64,000 bases of DNA, taken from assembly GCA_026874595.1 (NCBI GenBank), contig CM049309.1, positions 30,629,033 through 30,693,032 on the forward strand, read 5' to 3'. Origin of the DNA: Sipunculus nudus. Lineage: Eukaryota > Annelida > Sipuncula > Golfingiida > Sipunculidae. Shown here one piece after another: positions 24,801 to 39,800 of the stretch; positions within the stretch are counted from its first letter, which is position 1, and every line of letters begins with the position of its first letter. Under the pieces are notes generated by a model. That model searched no databases and was not told the origin of the DNA. It was given only the letters and a program-made list of their open reading frames with translations. Made by a program: the position numbers and the translations under genes.

Positions 24801-27800
24801 CAATTGTAGTTAAATACTAGTTCAATAACTAGAAGTTATAGAGACCACTGTGAAATTTTACATCCAAATGTAGCCGATATTACGAAATACAGGGTCTCGT
24901 CTCAGTCGCCATTATGTTACAGTCCCTTATCACACCAAACAACTCAGGCCGAACCGTAACACATATGCTCAGACACGTTCTCTTCAAATGAATACGTAAC
25001 CAAAATATGGGTGATAAAACAGTGCTATATTCATATATTACAGTATTTACATGGGTACACAAATAATATAATAGTCAATACATAACGTAATTTATAACAA
25101 AGTCTCTGAAGAAAAACTGAGTCTCTAAATAACGAACTGCAACGAAATACTTAACTGAATCCGGTATACGAGAAACTGAAGTCCATCATCAACACATAGT
25201 TCGGGCACACACAAAACTGAAGTCCTGTATTAATCCATGTGGCACCAGAAAACATAAAGTCTCTTCTCTTCCTACATACTAAAGTTCATAGCGTGGTACA
25301 TGGCATTCCGTGGGCTTGGGGACCAAGAGCCCACGGTCACGGTCCCCGGGGAAAACAGTAATGTGGCGTAGCAAAATCAATAGTCCCGCCTCGTACTGCA
25401 AGCGAGTTCGTTTTATAGGCTTTCAACAATGGGTGGAAACCGCAGAAGTTTGTGGTTTCGCTTGAGAGAAACGTTAGCGCCGTCAGAACTGCAAAACCAG
25501 TACTGAATGGTCCCAGAATAGTGTTTATGTTTCTCAAAGCGCGTCAGTAGTCACTGATAGTGGGGTGGATCCATAGGCGTGGAAACGGGGGCGGCCACAC
25601 CACTTCATGGCGCCATCCTCCGATGTCCGGGAGACGTCCATGCAACACTGACATACTGGTGACTGACATAGTAGTGATTGATATAGTGGTGACTGACATA
25701 GTAGTGACTGACATAGTGCTGACTGACATAGTGGTGACTGACATAGTGCTGACTGACATACTGGTGACTGACATAGTGCTGACTGACATACTGGTGACCG
25801 ACATACTGGTGACTGACATACTGGTGACTGACATAGTGGTGACTGACATACTGGTGACTGACATAGTGCTGACTGACATACTGGTGACTGACATACTGGT
25901 GACTGACATAGTGCTGACTGACATAGTGGTGACAGACATAGTGCTGACTGACATAGTGCTGACTGACATAGTGGTGACTGACATAGTGGTGACTGACACA
26001 GTGTTGACTGACATAATGCTGACTGACATACTGGTGACTGACATACTGGTGACTGACATAGTGCTGACTGACATAGTGGTGACAGACATAGTGCTGACTG
26101 ACATAGTGGTGACTGACATAGTGGTGACTGACACAGTGTTGACTGACATAGTGGTTACTGACATAGTGCTGACTGACATAGTGGTTACTGACATAATGCT
26201 GACTGACATACTGGTGACTGACATACTGGTGACTGACATAGTGCTGACTGACATAGTGGTGACAGACATAGTGGTGACTGACATACTGGTGACTGACATA
26301 CTGGTGACTGACATAGTGCTGACTGACATAGTGGTTACTGACATAGTGCTGACTGACATACTGGTGACTGACATACTGGTGACTGACATAGTGGTGACTG
26401 ACATAGTGGTGACTGACATACTGCTGACTGACATAGTGGTGACTGACATACTGGTGACTGACATAGTGGTGACTGACATACTGGTGACTGACATACTGGT
26501 GACTGACATAGAGGTGACTGACATAGTGGTGACTGACATAGTGCTGACTGACATAGTGCTGACTGACATAGTGCTGACTGACATAGTGCTGACTGACATA
26601 GTGCTGACTGACATACTGGTGACTGAAATACTGGTGACTGACATACTGGTGACTGACATAGTGGTGACTGACATACTGGTGACTGACATACTGGTGACTG
26701 ACATAGTGGTGACTGACATAGTGGTGACTGACATAGTGGTGACTGACATAGTGCTGACTGACATAGTGCTGACTGACATAGTGGTGACTGACATACTGGT
26801 GACTGACATACTGGTGACTGACATACTGGTGACTGACATAGTGGTGACTGACATACTGGTGACTGACATAGTGCTGACAGACATAGTGGTTACTGACATA
26901 GTGCTGACTGACATACTGGTGACTGATATAGTGGTGACTGACATAGTGGTGACTGACATAGTGGTGACTGACATAGTTAGGGGACTGAGGACTCACAGAC
27001 TCTTAACAGTTATCTGCAAGACAAATTTGACTTATACTTCACTAAGTGTCAACAGTGTTAGGAATATTGTATTTCATAACAATATTTTATAACATTGCAA
27101 CCATTTTGAAAATTTTAAATGTATGTTATGATCCTAACTTGATTGGTGTATGTGAAAAAGATATTATATGATTTCTGTGGTTAAGATGGTAAACTAATGT
27201 TTACAGGCTGTCTGATGGTCATTGCCTGGGTGATGAGTGCTGGACTCGCCATCATACTTGCCCGCTACTACAAGCCAATGTACCCCAACAAGTCACTGTG
27301 CGGAGAGAAAGTCTGGTTTGCTGTATGTATTGGCATCAGATTAAATTGTTATCAAAACATTTTTCATAGAATCGCAGATTTCCAGAGAAAAGTGCATGTT
27401 TGATTTCATTTTATAAGAGAAAAAAATTGAAATTAGTCACTGCAACATACCAGAAAAGTGGAGATATGACATTTAAAAAAAAAATGGAACATTGTGTTAC
27501 AAGAACAGCCAGGAATGCACATACTCGCAAATAATTGATTCACACAATAATTGATGGCAAAAATGGAAACTCCTTATGATAAACTACTGCTGAAAGGATT
27601 ATTGTGGGTGTGCTCTTTAGAAGTACTGGTACATTTAAACCAGGATACTTATGGAAATGGAGGACAGGCCCTGACCATTTTTCAAATGTTTCATTTATAT
27701 AACGTATGTGTGATTGAAGTAAAATTCAAATTCTGTGACTCATTTACTTTTTATCACTCATTTGATTATTTTCTAGATTTGAAATATAACATGCTACTTT

Positions 27801-30800
27801 GGATGAAATATATTTGAATAAAACATGCTACTTTGGATGAAATATAATATTATGAATGTCTTATTTTTAAATGGTGCATGAATATTCACAAACTTAGCCT
27901 TAATGAATACAAACTCATGAAAAGTGATGCTGGATATTATATAGAACAATGGCATCACACGCACCATTGAATTGCACTGTGTGACTTGGCTTACATATGT
28001 TATAATGAGAACATTACACTGTTCTTGATGATGAGATGATGTAATTACCAGCTCCACCGAGGTCTCATGCTAACAACACTGCTGTGTGTCGTCGTTGGTT
28101 TCATCATCATCTTCATTCATGCCGGTGGTTACAGTCAGGTAATACGGCCTTATACTTGCATCCCACAGGCTTTAAAGGTAGCTACAAATGAACTGATGTG
28201 CTTAGTATATGAAAGTAACATGTACTTAATATTATCATTGAATTTTGAAGGATTTGACACATTAAAAATGGTTTTTGTAGCCAATATCTGGAGTAAATAA
28301 CGATATTGCACATCAAGTACAACCAGTGTTGTTTTAAGGAATATTCTAATTTATATTACATTATTAGTTTTATAAGTGTATCTTTACTTGTAGTTTGATC
28401 ATACTTTTCTAGTACACCATGTACTTTACCAGTAGCTGTCTGATTTTTTTCCAGTCCACAGTGTTCTTTACCAGTAGCTGTATGATATTTTTCCAGTCAC
28501 CATGTACTTTACCAGTAGTTGTATGATATATTTCCAGTCCACTGTGTACTGTACCAGTAGTTGTATTTTATATTTTTCCAGTCCACCATGTACTTTACCA
28601 GTAGCTGTATGATTTATTTCCAGTCCACCATGTACTTTATCAGTAGCTTTATGATATATTTCCAGTCCACCATGTGCTTTACCAGTAGCTTTATGATATA
28701 TTTCCAGTCCACCATGTGCTTTACCAGTAGCTGTATGATATATTTCCAGTCCACCATGTACTTTACCAGTAGCTTTATGATATATTTCCTGTCCACCATG
28801 TACTTTACCAGTAGCTTTTTGATATATTTCCAGTCCACCATGTACTTTATCAGTAGCTTTATGATATATTTCCAGTCCACCATGTACTTTACCAGAAGCT
28901 TTATGATATATTTCCAGTCCACCATGTTCTTTACCAGTAGCTGTATGATATATTTCCAGTCCACCATGTACTTTACCAGTAGCTGTATGATATATTTCCA
29001 GTCCACCATGTACTTTACCAGTAGCTGTATGATATATTTCCAGTCCACCATGTACTTTACCAGTAGCTGTATGATATATTTCCAGTCCACCATGTACTTT
29101 ACCAGTAGCTTTTTTATATATTTCCAGTCCACCATGTACTTTATCAGTAGCTTTATGATATATTTCCAGTCCACCATGTACTTTACCAGTAGCTGTATGA
29201 TATATTTCCAGTCCACCATGTACTTTACCAGTAGCTGTATGATATATTTCCAGTCCACCATGTACTTTACCAGTAGCTTTTTTATATATTTCCAGTCCAC
29301 CATGTACTTTATCAGTAGCTTTATGATATATTTCCAGTCCACCATGTACTTTACCAGTAGCTGTATGATATATTTCTAGTCCACCATGTACTTTACCAGA
29401 AGCTTTATGATATATTTCTAGTCCACCATGTACTTTACCAGTAGCTTTTTGATATCCAGTCCACCATGTACTTTACCAGTAGCTGTATGATATATTTCCA
29501 GTCCACCATGTACTTTACCAGTAGCTGTATGATATATTTCTAGTCCACCATGTACTTTACCAGTAGCTTTTTGATATCCAGTCCACCATGTACTTTACCA
29601 GTAGCTGTATGATATATTTCCAGTCCACCATGTACTTTACCAGTAGCTGTATGATATATTTCCAGTCCACCATGTACTTTACCAGTAGCTGTATGATATA
29701 TTTCCAGTCCACCATGTACTTTACCAGTAGCTTTTTTATATTTTTCCAGTCCACCATGTACTTTATCAGTAGCTTTATGATATATTTCCAGTCCACCATG
29801 TACTTTATCAGTAGCTTTATGATATATTTCAAGTCCACCATGTACTTTATCAGTAGCTTTATGATATATTTCCAGTCCACCATGTACTTTATCAGTAGCT
29901 TTATGATATATTTCCAGTCCACCATGTACTTTACCAGTAGCTATATGATATATTTCCAGTCCACCATGTACTTTACCAGTAGCTGTATGATATATTTCCA
30001 GTCCACCATGTACTTTACCAGTAGCTTTTTGATATCCAGTCCACCATGTACTTTACCAGTAGCTGTATGATATATTTCCAGTCCACCATGTACTTTACCA
30101 GTAGCTGTATGATATATTTCCAGTCCACCATGTTCTTTACCAGTAGCTGTATGATATATTTCCAGTCCACCATGTACTTTACCAGTAGCTGTATGATATA
30201 TTTCCAGTCCACCATGTACTTTACCAGTAGCTGTATGATATATTTCCAGTCCACCATGTACTTTACCAGTAGCTGTATGATATATTTCCAGTCCACCATG
30301 TACTTTACCAGTAGCTTTTTTATATATTTCCAGTCCACCATGTACTTTATCAGTAGCTTTATGATATATTTCCAGTCCACCATGTACTTTACCAGTAGCT
30401 GTATGATATATTTCTAGTCCACCATGTACTTTACCAGAAGCTTTATGATATATTTCTAGTCCACCATGTACTTTACCAGTAGCTTTTTGATATCCAGTCC
30501 ACCATGTACTTTACCAGTAGCTGTATGATATATTTCCAGTCCACTGTGTACTGTACCAGTAGTTGTATTTTATATTTTTCCAGTCCACCATGTACTTTAC
30601 CAGTAGCTGTATGATTTATTTCCAGTCCACCATGTACTTTATCAGTAGCTTTATGATATATTTCCAGTCCACCATGTGCTTTACCAGTAGCTTTATGATA
30701 TATTTCCAGTCCACCATGTGCTTTACCAGTAGCTGTATGATATATTTCCAGTCCACCATGTACTTTACCAGTAGCTTTATGATATATTTCCTGTCCACCA

Positions 30801-33800
30801 TGTACTTTACCAGTAGCTTTTTGATATATTTCCAGTCCACCATGTACTTTATCAGTAGCTTTATGATATATTTCCAGTCCACCATGTACTTTACCAGAAG
30901 CTTTATGATATATTTCCAGTCCACCATGTTCTTTACCAGTAGCTGTATGATATATTTCCAGTCCACCATGTACTTTACCAGTAGCTGTATGATATATTTC
31001 CAGTCCACCATGTACTTTACCAGTAGCTGTATGATATATTTCCAGTCCACCATGTACTTTACCAGTAGCTGTATGATATATTTCCAGTCCACCATGTACT
31101 TTACCAGTAGCTTTTTTATATATTTCCAGTCCACCATGTACTTTATCAGTAGCTTTATGATATATTTCCAGTCCACCATGTACTTTACCAGTAGCTGTAT
31201 GATATATTTCCAGTCCACCATGTACTTTACCAGTAGCTGTATGATATATTTCCAGTCCACCATGTACTTTACCAGTAGCTTTTTTATATATTTCCAGTCC
31301 ACCATGTACTTTATCAGTAGCTTTATGATATATTTCCAGTCCACCATGTACTTTACCAGTAGCTGTATGATATATTTCTAGTCCACCATGTACTTTACCA
31401 GAAGCTTTATGATATATTTCTAGTCCACCATGTACTTTACCAGTAGCTTTTTGATATCCAGTCCACCATGTACTTTACCAGTAGCTGTATGATATATTTC
31501 CAGTCCACCATGTACTTTACCAGTAGCTGTATGATATATTTCTAGTCCACCATGTACTTTACCAGTAGCTTTTTGATATCCAGTCCACCATGTACTTTAC
31601 CAGTAGCTGTATGATATATTTCCAGTCCACCATGTACTTTACCAGTAGCTGTATGATATATTTCCAGTCCACCATGTACTTTACCAGTAGCTGTATGATA
31701 TATTTCCAGTCCACCATGTACTTTACCAGTAGCTTTTTTATATTTTTCCAGTCCACCATGTACTTTATCAGTAGCTTTATGATATATTTCCAGTCCACCA
31801 TGTACTTTATCAGTAGCTTTATGATATATTTCAAGTCCACCATGTACTTTATCAGTAGCTTTATGATATATTTCCAGTCCACCATGTACTTTATCAGTAG
31901 CTTTATGATATATTTCCAGTCCACCATGTACTTTACCAGTAGCTATATGATATATTTCCAGTCCACCATGTACTTTACCAGTAGCTGTATGATATATTTC
32001 CAGTCCACCATGTACTTTACCAGTAGCTTTTTGATATCCAGTCCACCATGTACTTTACCAGTAGCTGTATGATATATTTCCAGTCCACCATGTACTTTAC
32101 CAGTAGCTGTATGATATATTTCCAGTCCACCATGTTCTTTACCAGTAGCTGTATGATATATTTCCAGTCCACCATGTACTTTACCAGTAGCTGTATGATA
32201 TATTTCCAGTCCACCATGTACTTTACCAGTAGCTGTATGATATATTTCCAGTCCACCATGTACTTTACCAGTAGCTGTATGATATATTTCCAGTCCACCA
32301 TGTACTTTACCAGTAGCTTTTTTATATATTTCCAGTCCACCATGTACTTTATCAGTAGCTTTATGATATATTTCCAGTCCACCATGTACTTTACCAGTAG
32401 CTGTATGATATATTTCTAGTCCACCATGTACTTTACCAGAAGCTTTATGATATATTTCTAGTCCACCATGTACTTTACCAGTAGCTTTTTGATATCCAGT
32501 CCACCATGTACTTTACCAGTAGCTGTATGATATATTTCCAGTCCACCATGTACTTTACCAGTAGCTGTATGATATATTTCTAGTCCACCATGTACTTTAC
32601 CAGTAGCTTTTTGATATCCAGTCCACCATGTACTTTACCAGTAGCTGTATGATATATTTCCAGTCCACCATGTACTTTACCAGTACCTGTATGATATATT
32701 TCCAGTCCACCATGTACTTTACCAGTAGCTGTATGATATATTTCCAGTCCACCATGTACTTTACCAGTAGCTTTTTTATATATTTCCAGTCCACCATGTA
32801 CTTTATCAGTAGCTTTATGATATATTTCCAGTCCACCATGTACTTTATCAGTAGCTTTATGATATATTTCCAGTCCACCATGTACTTTATCAGTAGCTTT
32901 ATGATATAGTTCCAGTCCACCATGTTCTTTACCAGTAGCTATATGATATATTTCCAGTCCACCATGTGCTTTACCAGTAGCTTTTTTATATATTCCAGTC
33001 CACAATGTACTTTACCAGTAGCTGTATGATATATTTCGAGTCCACCATGTACTTTACCAGTAGCTTTTTTATATATTTCCAGTCCACCATGTACTTTATC
33101 AGTAGCTTTATGATATATTTCCAGTCCACCATGTACTTTACCAGTAGCTGTATGATATATTTCTAGTCCACCATGTACTTTACCAGAAGCTTTATGATAT
33201 ATTTCTAGTCCACCATGTACTTTACCAGTAGCTTTTTGATATCCAGTCCACCATGTACTTTACCAGTAGCTGTATGATATATTTCCAGTCCACCATGTAC
33301 TTTACCAGTAGCTGTATGATATATTTCTAGTCCACCATGTACTTTACCAGTAGCTTTTTGATATCCAGTCCACCATGTACTTTACCAGTAGCTGTATGAT
33401 ATATTTCCAGTCCACCATGTACTTTACCAGTAGCTGTATGATATATTTCCAGTCCACCATGTACTTTACCAGTAGCTGTATGATATATTTCCAGTCCACC
33501 ATGTACTTTACCAGTAGCTTTTTTATATATTTCCAGTCCACCATGTACTTTATCAGTAGCTTTATGATATATTTCCAGTCCACCATGTACTTTATCAGTA
33601 GCTTTATGATATATTTCAAGTCCACCATGTACTTTACCAGTAGCTTTATGATATATTTCCAGTCCACCATGTACTTTATCAGTAGCTTTATGATATATTT
33701 CCAGTCCACCATGTACTTTACCAGTAGCTATATGATATATTTCCAGTCCACCATGTACTTTACCAGTAGCTGTATGATATATTTCCAGTCCACCATGTAC

Positions 33801-36800
33801 TTTACCAGTAGCTTTTTGATATCCAGTCCACCATGTACTTTACCAGTAGCTGTATGATATATTTCCAGTCCACCATGTACTTTACCAGTAGCTGTATGAT
33901 ATATATCCAGTCCACCATGTTCTTTACCAGAAGCTGTATGATATATTTCCAGTCCACCATGTACTTTACCAGTAGCTGTATGATATATTTCCAGTCCACC
34001 ATGTACTTTACCAGTAGCTGTATGATATATTTCCAGTCCACCATGTACTTTACCAGTAGCTGTATGATATATTTCCAGTCCACCATGTACTTTACCAGTA
34101 GCTTTTTTATATATTTCCAGTCCACCATGTACTTTATCAGTAGCTTTATGATATATTTCCAGTCCACCATGTACTTTACCAGTAGCTGTATGATATATTT
34201 CTAGTCCACCATGTACTTTACCAGAAGCTTTATGATATATTTCTAGTCCACCATGTACTTTACCAGTAGCTTTTTGATATCCAGTCCACCATGTACTTTA
34301 CCAGTAGCTGTATGATATATTTCCAGTCCACCATGTACTTTACCAGTAGCTGTATGATATATTTCTAGTCGACCATGTACTTTACCAGTAGCTTTTTGAT
34401 ATCCAGTCCACCATGTACTTTACCAGTAGCTGTATGATATATTTCCAGTCCACCATGTACTTTACCAGTAGCTGTATGATATATTTCCAGTCCACCATGT
34501 ACTTTACCAGTAGCTGTATGATATATTTCCAGTCCACCATGTACTTTACCAGTAGCTTTTTTATATATTTCCAGTCCACCATGTACTTTATCAGTAGCTT
34601 TATGATATATTTCCAGTCCACCATGTACTTTATCAGTAGCTTTATGATATATTTCAAGTCCACCATGTTCTTTACCAGTAGCTATATGATATATTTCCAG
34701 TCCACCATGTACTTTACCAGTAGCTTTTTTATATATTCCAGTCCACAATGTACTTTACCAGTAGCTGTATGATATATTTTCAGTCCACCATGTACTTTAC
34801 CAGTAGCTTTATGATATATTTCCAGTCCATCATGTACTTTACCAGTAGCTTTATGATATATTCCAGTCCACCATGAAATTTACCAGCAGCTTTTTGATAT
34901 ATTTCCAGTCTACCATGTACTTTATCAGCAGCTTTATGATATATTCAAGTCCACCATGTACTTTACCAGTAGCTTTTTGATATATTTCCAGTCCACCATG
35001 TACTTTATCAGTAGCTTTATGATATATTTCCAGTCCATCATGTACTTTACCAGTAGCTTTATGATATATTCCAGTCCACCATGAAATTTACCAGCAGCTT
35101 TTTGATATATTTCCAGTCTACCATGTACTTTATCAGCAGCTTAATGATATATTCAAGTCCACCATGTACTTTACCAGTAGCTTTTTGATATATTTCCAGT
35201 CCACCATGTACTTTATCAGTAGCTTTATGATATATTTCCAGTCCACCATGTACTTTATCAGTAGCTTTATGATATATTTCCAGTCCACCATGTACTTTAC
35301 CAGTAGCTATATGATATATTTCCAGTCCACCATGTACTTTACCAGTAGCTGTATGATATATTTCCAGTCCACCATTTACTTTACCAGTAGCTTTTTGATA
35401 TATTTCCAGTCCACCATGTACTTTATCAGTAGCTTTTTGATATATTTCCAGTCCACCATGTACTTTATCAGTAGCTTTATGATATATTTCCAGTCCACCA
35501 TGTACTTTACCAGTAGCTATATGATATATTTCCAGTCCACCATGTACTTTACCAGTAGCTGTATGATATATTTCCAGTCCACCATGTACTTTACCAGTAG
35601 CTTTTTGATATCCAGTCCACCATGTACTTTACCAGTAGCTGTATGATATATTTCCAGTCCACCATGTACTTTATCAGTAGCTTTATGATATATTCCAGTC
35701 CACCATGTACTTTACCAGTAGCTTTTTGATATATTTCCAGTCCACCATGTACTTTATCAGTAGCTTTATGATATATTTCCAGTCCACCATGTACTTTATC
35801 AGTAGCTTTATGATATATTTCCAGTCCACCATGTACTTTATCAGTAGCTTTATCATATATTTCCAGTCCATCATGTACTTTACCAGTAGCTCTATGATAT
35901 ATTCCAGTCCACCATGAAATTTACCAGCAGCTTTTTGATTTATTTCCAGTCCACCATGTACTTTATCAGTAGCTTTATGATATATTTCCAGTCCACCATG
36001 TACTTTATCAGTAGCTTTATCATATATTTCCAGTCCACCATGTACTTTACCAGTAGCTTTTTGATATATTCCAGTCCACCATGTACTTTACCAGTAGCTG
36101 TATGATATATTTTCAGTCCACCATGTACTTTACCAGTAGCTTTATGATATATTTCCAGTCCATCATGTACTTTACCAGTAGCTCTATGATATATTCCAGT
36201 CCACCATGAAATTTACCAGCAGCTTTTTGATTTATTTCCAGTCCACCATGTACTTTATCAGTAGCTTTATGATATATTCCAGTCCACCATGTACTTTACC
36301 AGTAGCTTTTTGATATATTTCCAGTCCACCATGTACTTTATCAGTAGCTTTATGATATATTTCCAGTCCACCATGTACTTTACCAGAAGCTTTATGATAT
36401 ATTTCCAGTCCACCATGTTCTTTACCAGTAGCTGTATGATATATTTCCAGTCCACCATGTACTTTACCAGTAGCTGTATGATATATTTCCAGTCCACCAT
36501 GTACTTTACCAGTAGCTGTATGATATATTTCCAGTCCACCATGTACTTTACCAGTAGCTGTATGATATATTTCCAGTCCACCATGTACTTTACCAGTAGC
36601 TTTTTTATATATTTCCAGTCCACCATGTACTTTATCAGTAGCTTTATGATATATTTCCAGTCCACCATGTACTTTACCAGTAGCTGTATGATATATTTCC
36701 AGTCCACCATGTACTTTACCAGTAGCTGTATGATATATTTCCAGTCCACCATGTACTTTACCAGTAGCTTTTTTATATATTTCCAGTCCACCATGTACTT

Positions 36801-39800
36801 TATCAGTAGCTTTATGATATATTTCCAGTCCACCATGTACTTTACCAGTAGCTGTATGATATATTTCTAGTCCACCATGTACTTTACCAGAAGCTTTATG
36901 ATATATTTCTAGTCCACCATGTACTTTACCAGTAGCTTTTTGATATCCAGTCCACCATGTACTTTACCAGTAGCTGTATGATATATTTCCAGTCCACCAT
37001 GTACTTTACCAGTAGCTGTATGATATATTTCTAGTCCACCATGTACTTTACCAGTAGCTTTTTGATATCCAGTCCACCATGTACTTTACCAGTAGCTGTA
37101 TGATATATTTCCAGTCCACCATGTACTTTACCAGTAGCTGTATGATATATTTCCAGTCCACCATGTACTTTACCAGTAGCTGTATGATATATTTCCAGTC
37201 CACCATGTACTTTACCAGTAGCTTTTTTATATATTTCCAGTCCACCATGTACTTTATCAGTAGCTTTATGATATATTTCCAGTCCACCATGTACTTTATC
37301 AGTAGCTTTATGATATATTTCAAGTCCACCATGTACTTTATCAGAAGCTTTATGATATATTTCCAGTCCACCATGTACTTTATCAGTAGCTTTATGATAT
37401 ATTTCCAGTCCACCATGTACTTTACCAGTAGCTATATGATATATTTCCAGTCCACCATGTACTTTACCAGTAGCTGTATGATATATTTCCAGTCCACCAT
37501 GTACTTTACCAGTAGCTTTTTGATATCCAGTCCACCATGTACTTTACCAGTAGCTGTATGATATATTTCCAGTCCACCATGTACTTTACCAGTAGCTGTA
37601 TGATATATTTCCAGTCCACCATGTTCTTTACCAGTAGCTGTATGATATATTTCCAGTCCACCATGTACTTTACCAGTAGCTGTATGATATATTTCCAGTC
37701 CACCATGTACTTTACCAGTAGCTGTATGATATATTTCCAGTCCACCATGTACTTTACCAGTAGCTGTATGATATATTTCCAGTCCACCATGTACTTTACC
37801 AGTAGCTTTTTTATATATTTCCAGTCCACCATGTACTTTATCAGTAGCTTTATGATATATTTCCAGTCCACCATGTACTTTACCAGTAGCTGTATGATAT
37901 ATTTCTAGTCCACCATGTACTTTACCAGAAGCTTTATGATATATTTCTAGTCCACCATGTACTTTACCAGTAGCTTTTTGATATCCAGTCCACCATGTAC
38001 TTTACCAGTAGCTGTATGATATATTTCCAGTCCACCATGTACTTTACCAGTAGCTGTATGATATATTTCTAGTCCACCATGTACTTTACCAGTAGCTTTT
38101 TGATATCCAGTCCACCATGTACTTTACCAGTAGCTGTATGATATATTTCCAGTCCACCATGTACTTTACCAGTAGCTGTATGATATATTTCCAGTCCACC
38201 ATGTACTTTACCAGTAGCTGTATGATATATTTCCAGTCCACCATGTACTTTACCAGTAGCTTTTTTATATATTTCCAGTCCACCATGTACTTTATCAGTA
38301 GCTTTATGATATATTTCCAGTCCACCATGTACTTTATCAGTAGCTTTATGATATATTTCAAGTCCACCATGTACTTTATCAGTAGCTTTATGATATATTT
38401 CCAGTCCACCATGTTCTTTACCAGTAGCTATATGATATATTTCCAGTCCACCATGTGCTTTACCAGTAGCTTTTTTATATATTCCAGTCCACAATGTACT
38501 TTACCAGTAGCTGTATGATATATTTCGAGCCCACCATGTACTTTACCAGTAGCTTTTTTATATATTTCCAGTCCACCATGTACTTTATCAGTAGCTTTAT
38601 GATATATTTCCAGTCCACCATGTACTTTACCAGTAGCTGTATGATATATTTCTAGTCCACCATGTACTTTACCAGAAGCTTTATGATATATTTCTAGTCC
38701 ACCATGTACTTTACCAGTAGCTTTTTGATATCCAGTCCACCATGTACTTTACCAGTAGCTGTATGATATATTTCCAGTCCACCATGTACTTTACCAGTAG
38801 CTGTATGATATATTTCTAGTCCACCATGTACTTTACCAGTAGCTTTTTGATATCCAGTCCACCATGTACTTTACCAGTAGCTGTATGATATATTTCCAGT
38901 CCACCATGTACTTTACCAGTAGCTGTATGATATATTTCCAGTCCACCATGTACTTTACCAGTAGCTGTATGATATATTTCCAGTCCACCATGTACTTTAC
39001 CAGTAGCTTTTTTATATATTTCCAGTCCACCATGTACTTTATCAGTTGCTTTATGATATATTTCCAGTCCACCATGTACTTTATCAGTAGCTTTATGATA
39101 TATTTCCAGTCCACCATGTACTTTATCAGTAGCTTTATGATATATTTCCAGTCCACCATGTACTTTACCAGTAGCTATATGATATATTTCCAGTCCACCA
39201 TGTACTTTACCAGTAGCTGTATGATATATTTCCAGTCCACCATGTACTTTACCAGTAGCTTTTTGATATCCAGTCCACCATGTACTTTACCAGTAGCTGT
39301 ATGATATATTTCCAGTCCACCATGTACTTTACCAGTAGCTGTATGATATATATCCAGTCCACCATGTTCTTTACCAGTAGCTGTATGATATATTTCCAGT
39401 CCACCATGTACTTTACCAGTAGCTGTATGATATATTTCCAGTCCACCATGTACTTTACCAGTAGCTGTATGATATATATCCAGTCCACCATGTTCTTTAC
39501 CAGTAGCTGTATGATATATTTCCAGTCCACCATGTACTTTACCAGTAGCTGTATGATATATTTCCAGTCCACCATGTACTTTACCAGTAGCTGTATGATA
39601 TATTTCCAGTCCACCATGTACTTTACCAGTAGCTGTATGATATATTTCCAGTCCACCATGTACTTTACCAGTAGCTTTTTTATATATTTCCAGTCCACCA
39701 TGTACTTTATCAGTAGCTTTATGATATATTTCCAGTCCACCATGTACTTTACCAGTAGCTGTATGATATATTTCTAGTCCACCATGTACTTTACCAGAAG

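Larger units (their letters stand above)
18968..25647 (-). mobile_element. Gmr1-like Ty3/gypsy LTR retrotransposon, complete but frame-broken
   Basis: Two 733-bp LTRs (18968-19700, 24915-25647) start TG and end CA on both strands. They are flanked by the 5-bp duplication CTGAC, so this is an intact insertion. It is transcribed on the - strand: 5' LTR, primer site, SCAN-like gag with a CCHC knuckle, protease (DTGA), integrase (HHCC, D-D35-E, GPY), then reverse transcriptase (YIDD) and RNase H, polypurine tract, 3' LTR. Integrase before reverse transcriptase is the copia-type order, known among gypsy elements in the Gmr1 group. By eye the LTRs differ at about 20 of 733 sites with no indels, and the coding region has about five frame breaks, so this copy is not autonomous. 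Confidence 0.92.

Noticed and set aside
18968-25647. Two nested elements explaining integrase before reverse transcriptase
   Set aside because: Only one LTR pair with matching target duplications is present, and the integrase frame runs to within about 20 bp of the RT frame with no foreign sequence between. A rearrangement before insertion cannot be fully excluded.
25544-27092. Frames of 463-510 codons in the 15-bp array (TDIVV and MSVTT repeats)
   Set aside because: Stop-free 15-bp unit gives long frames in several phases on both strands at once; no non-repeat domain is attached apart from LTR-edge sequence.
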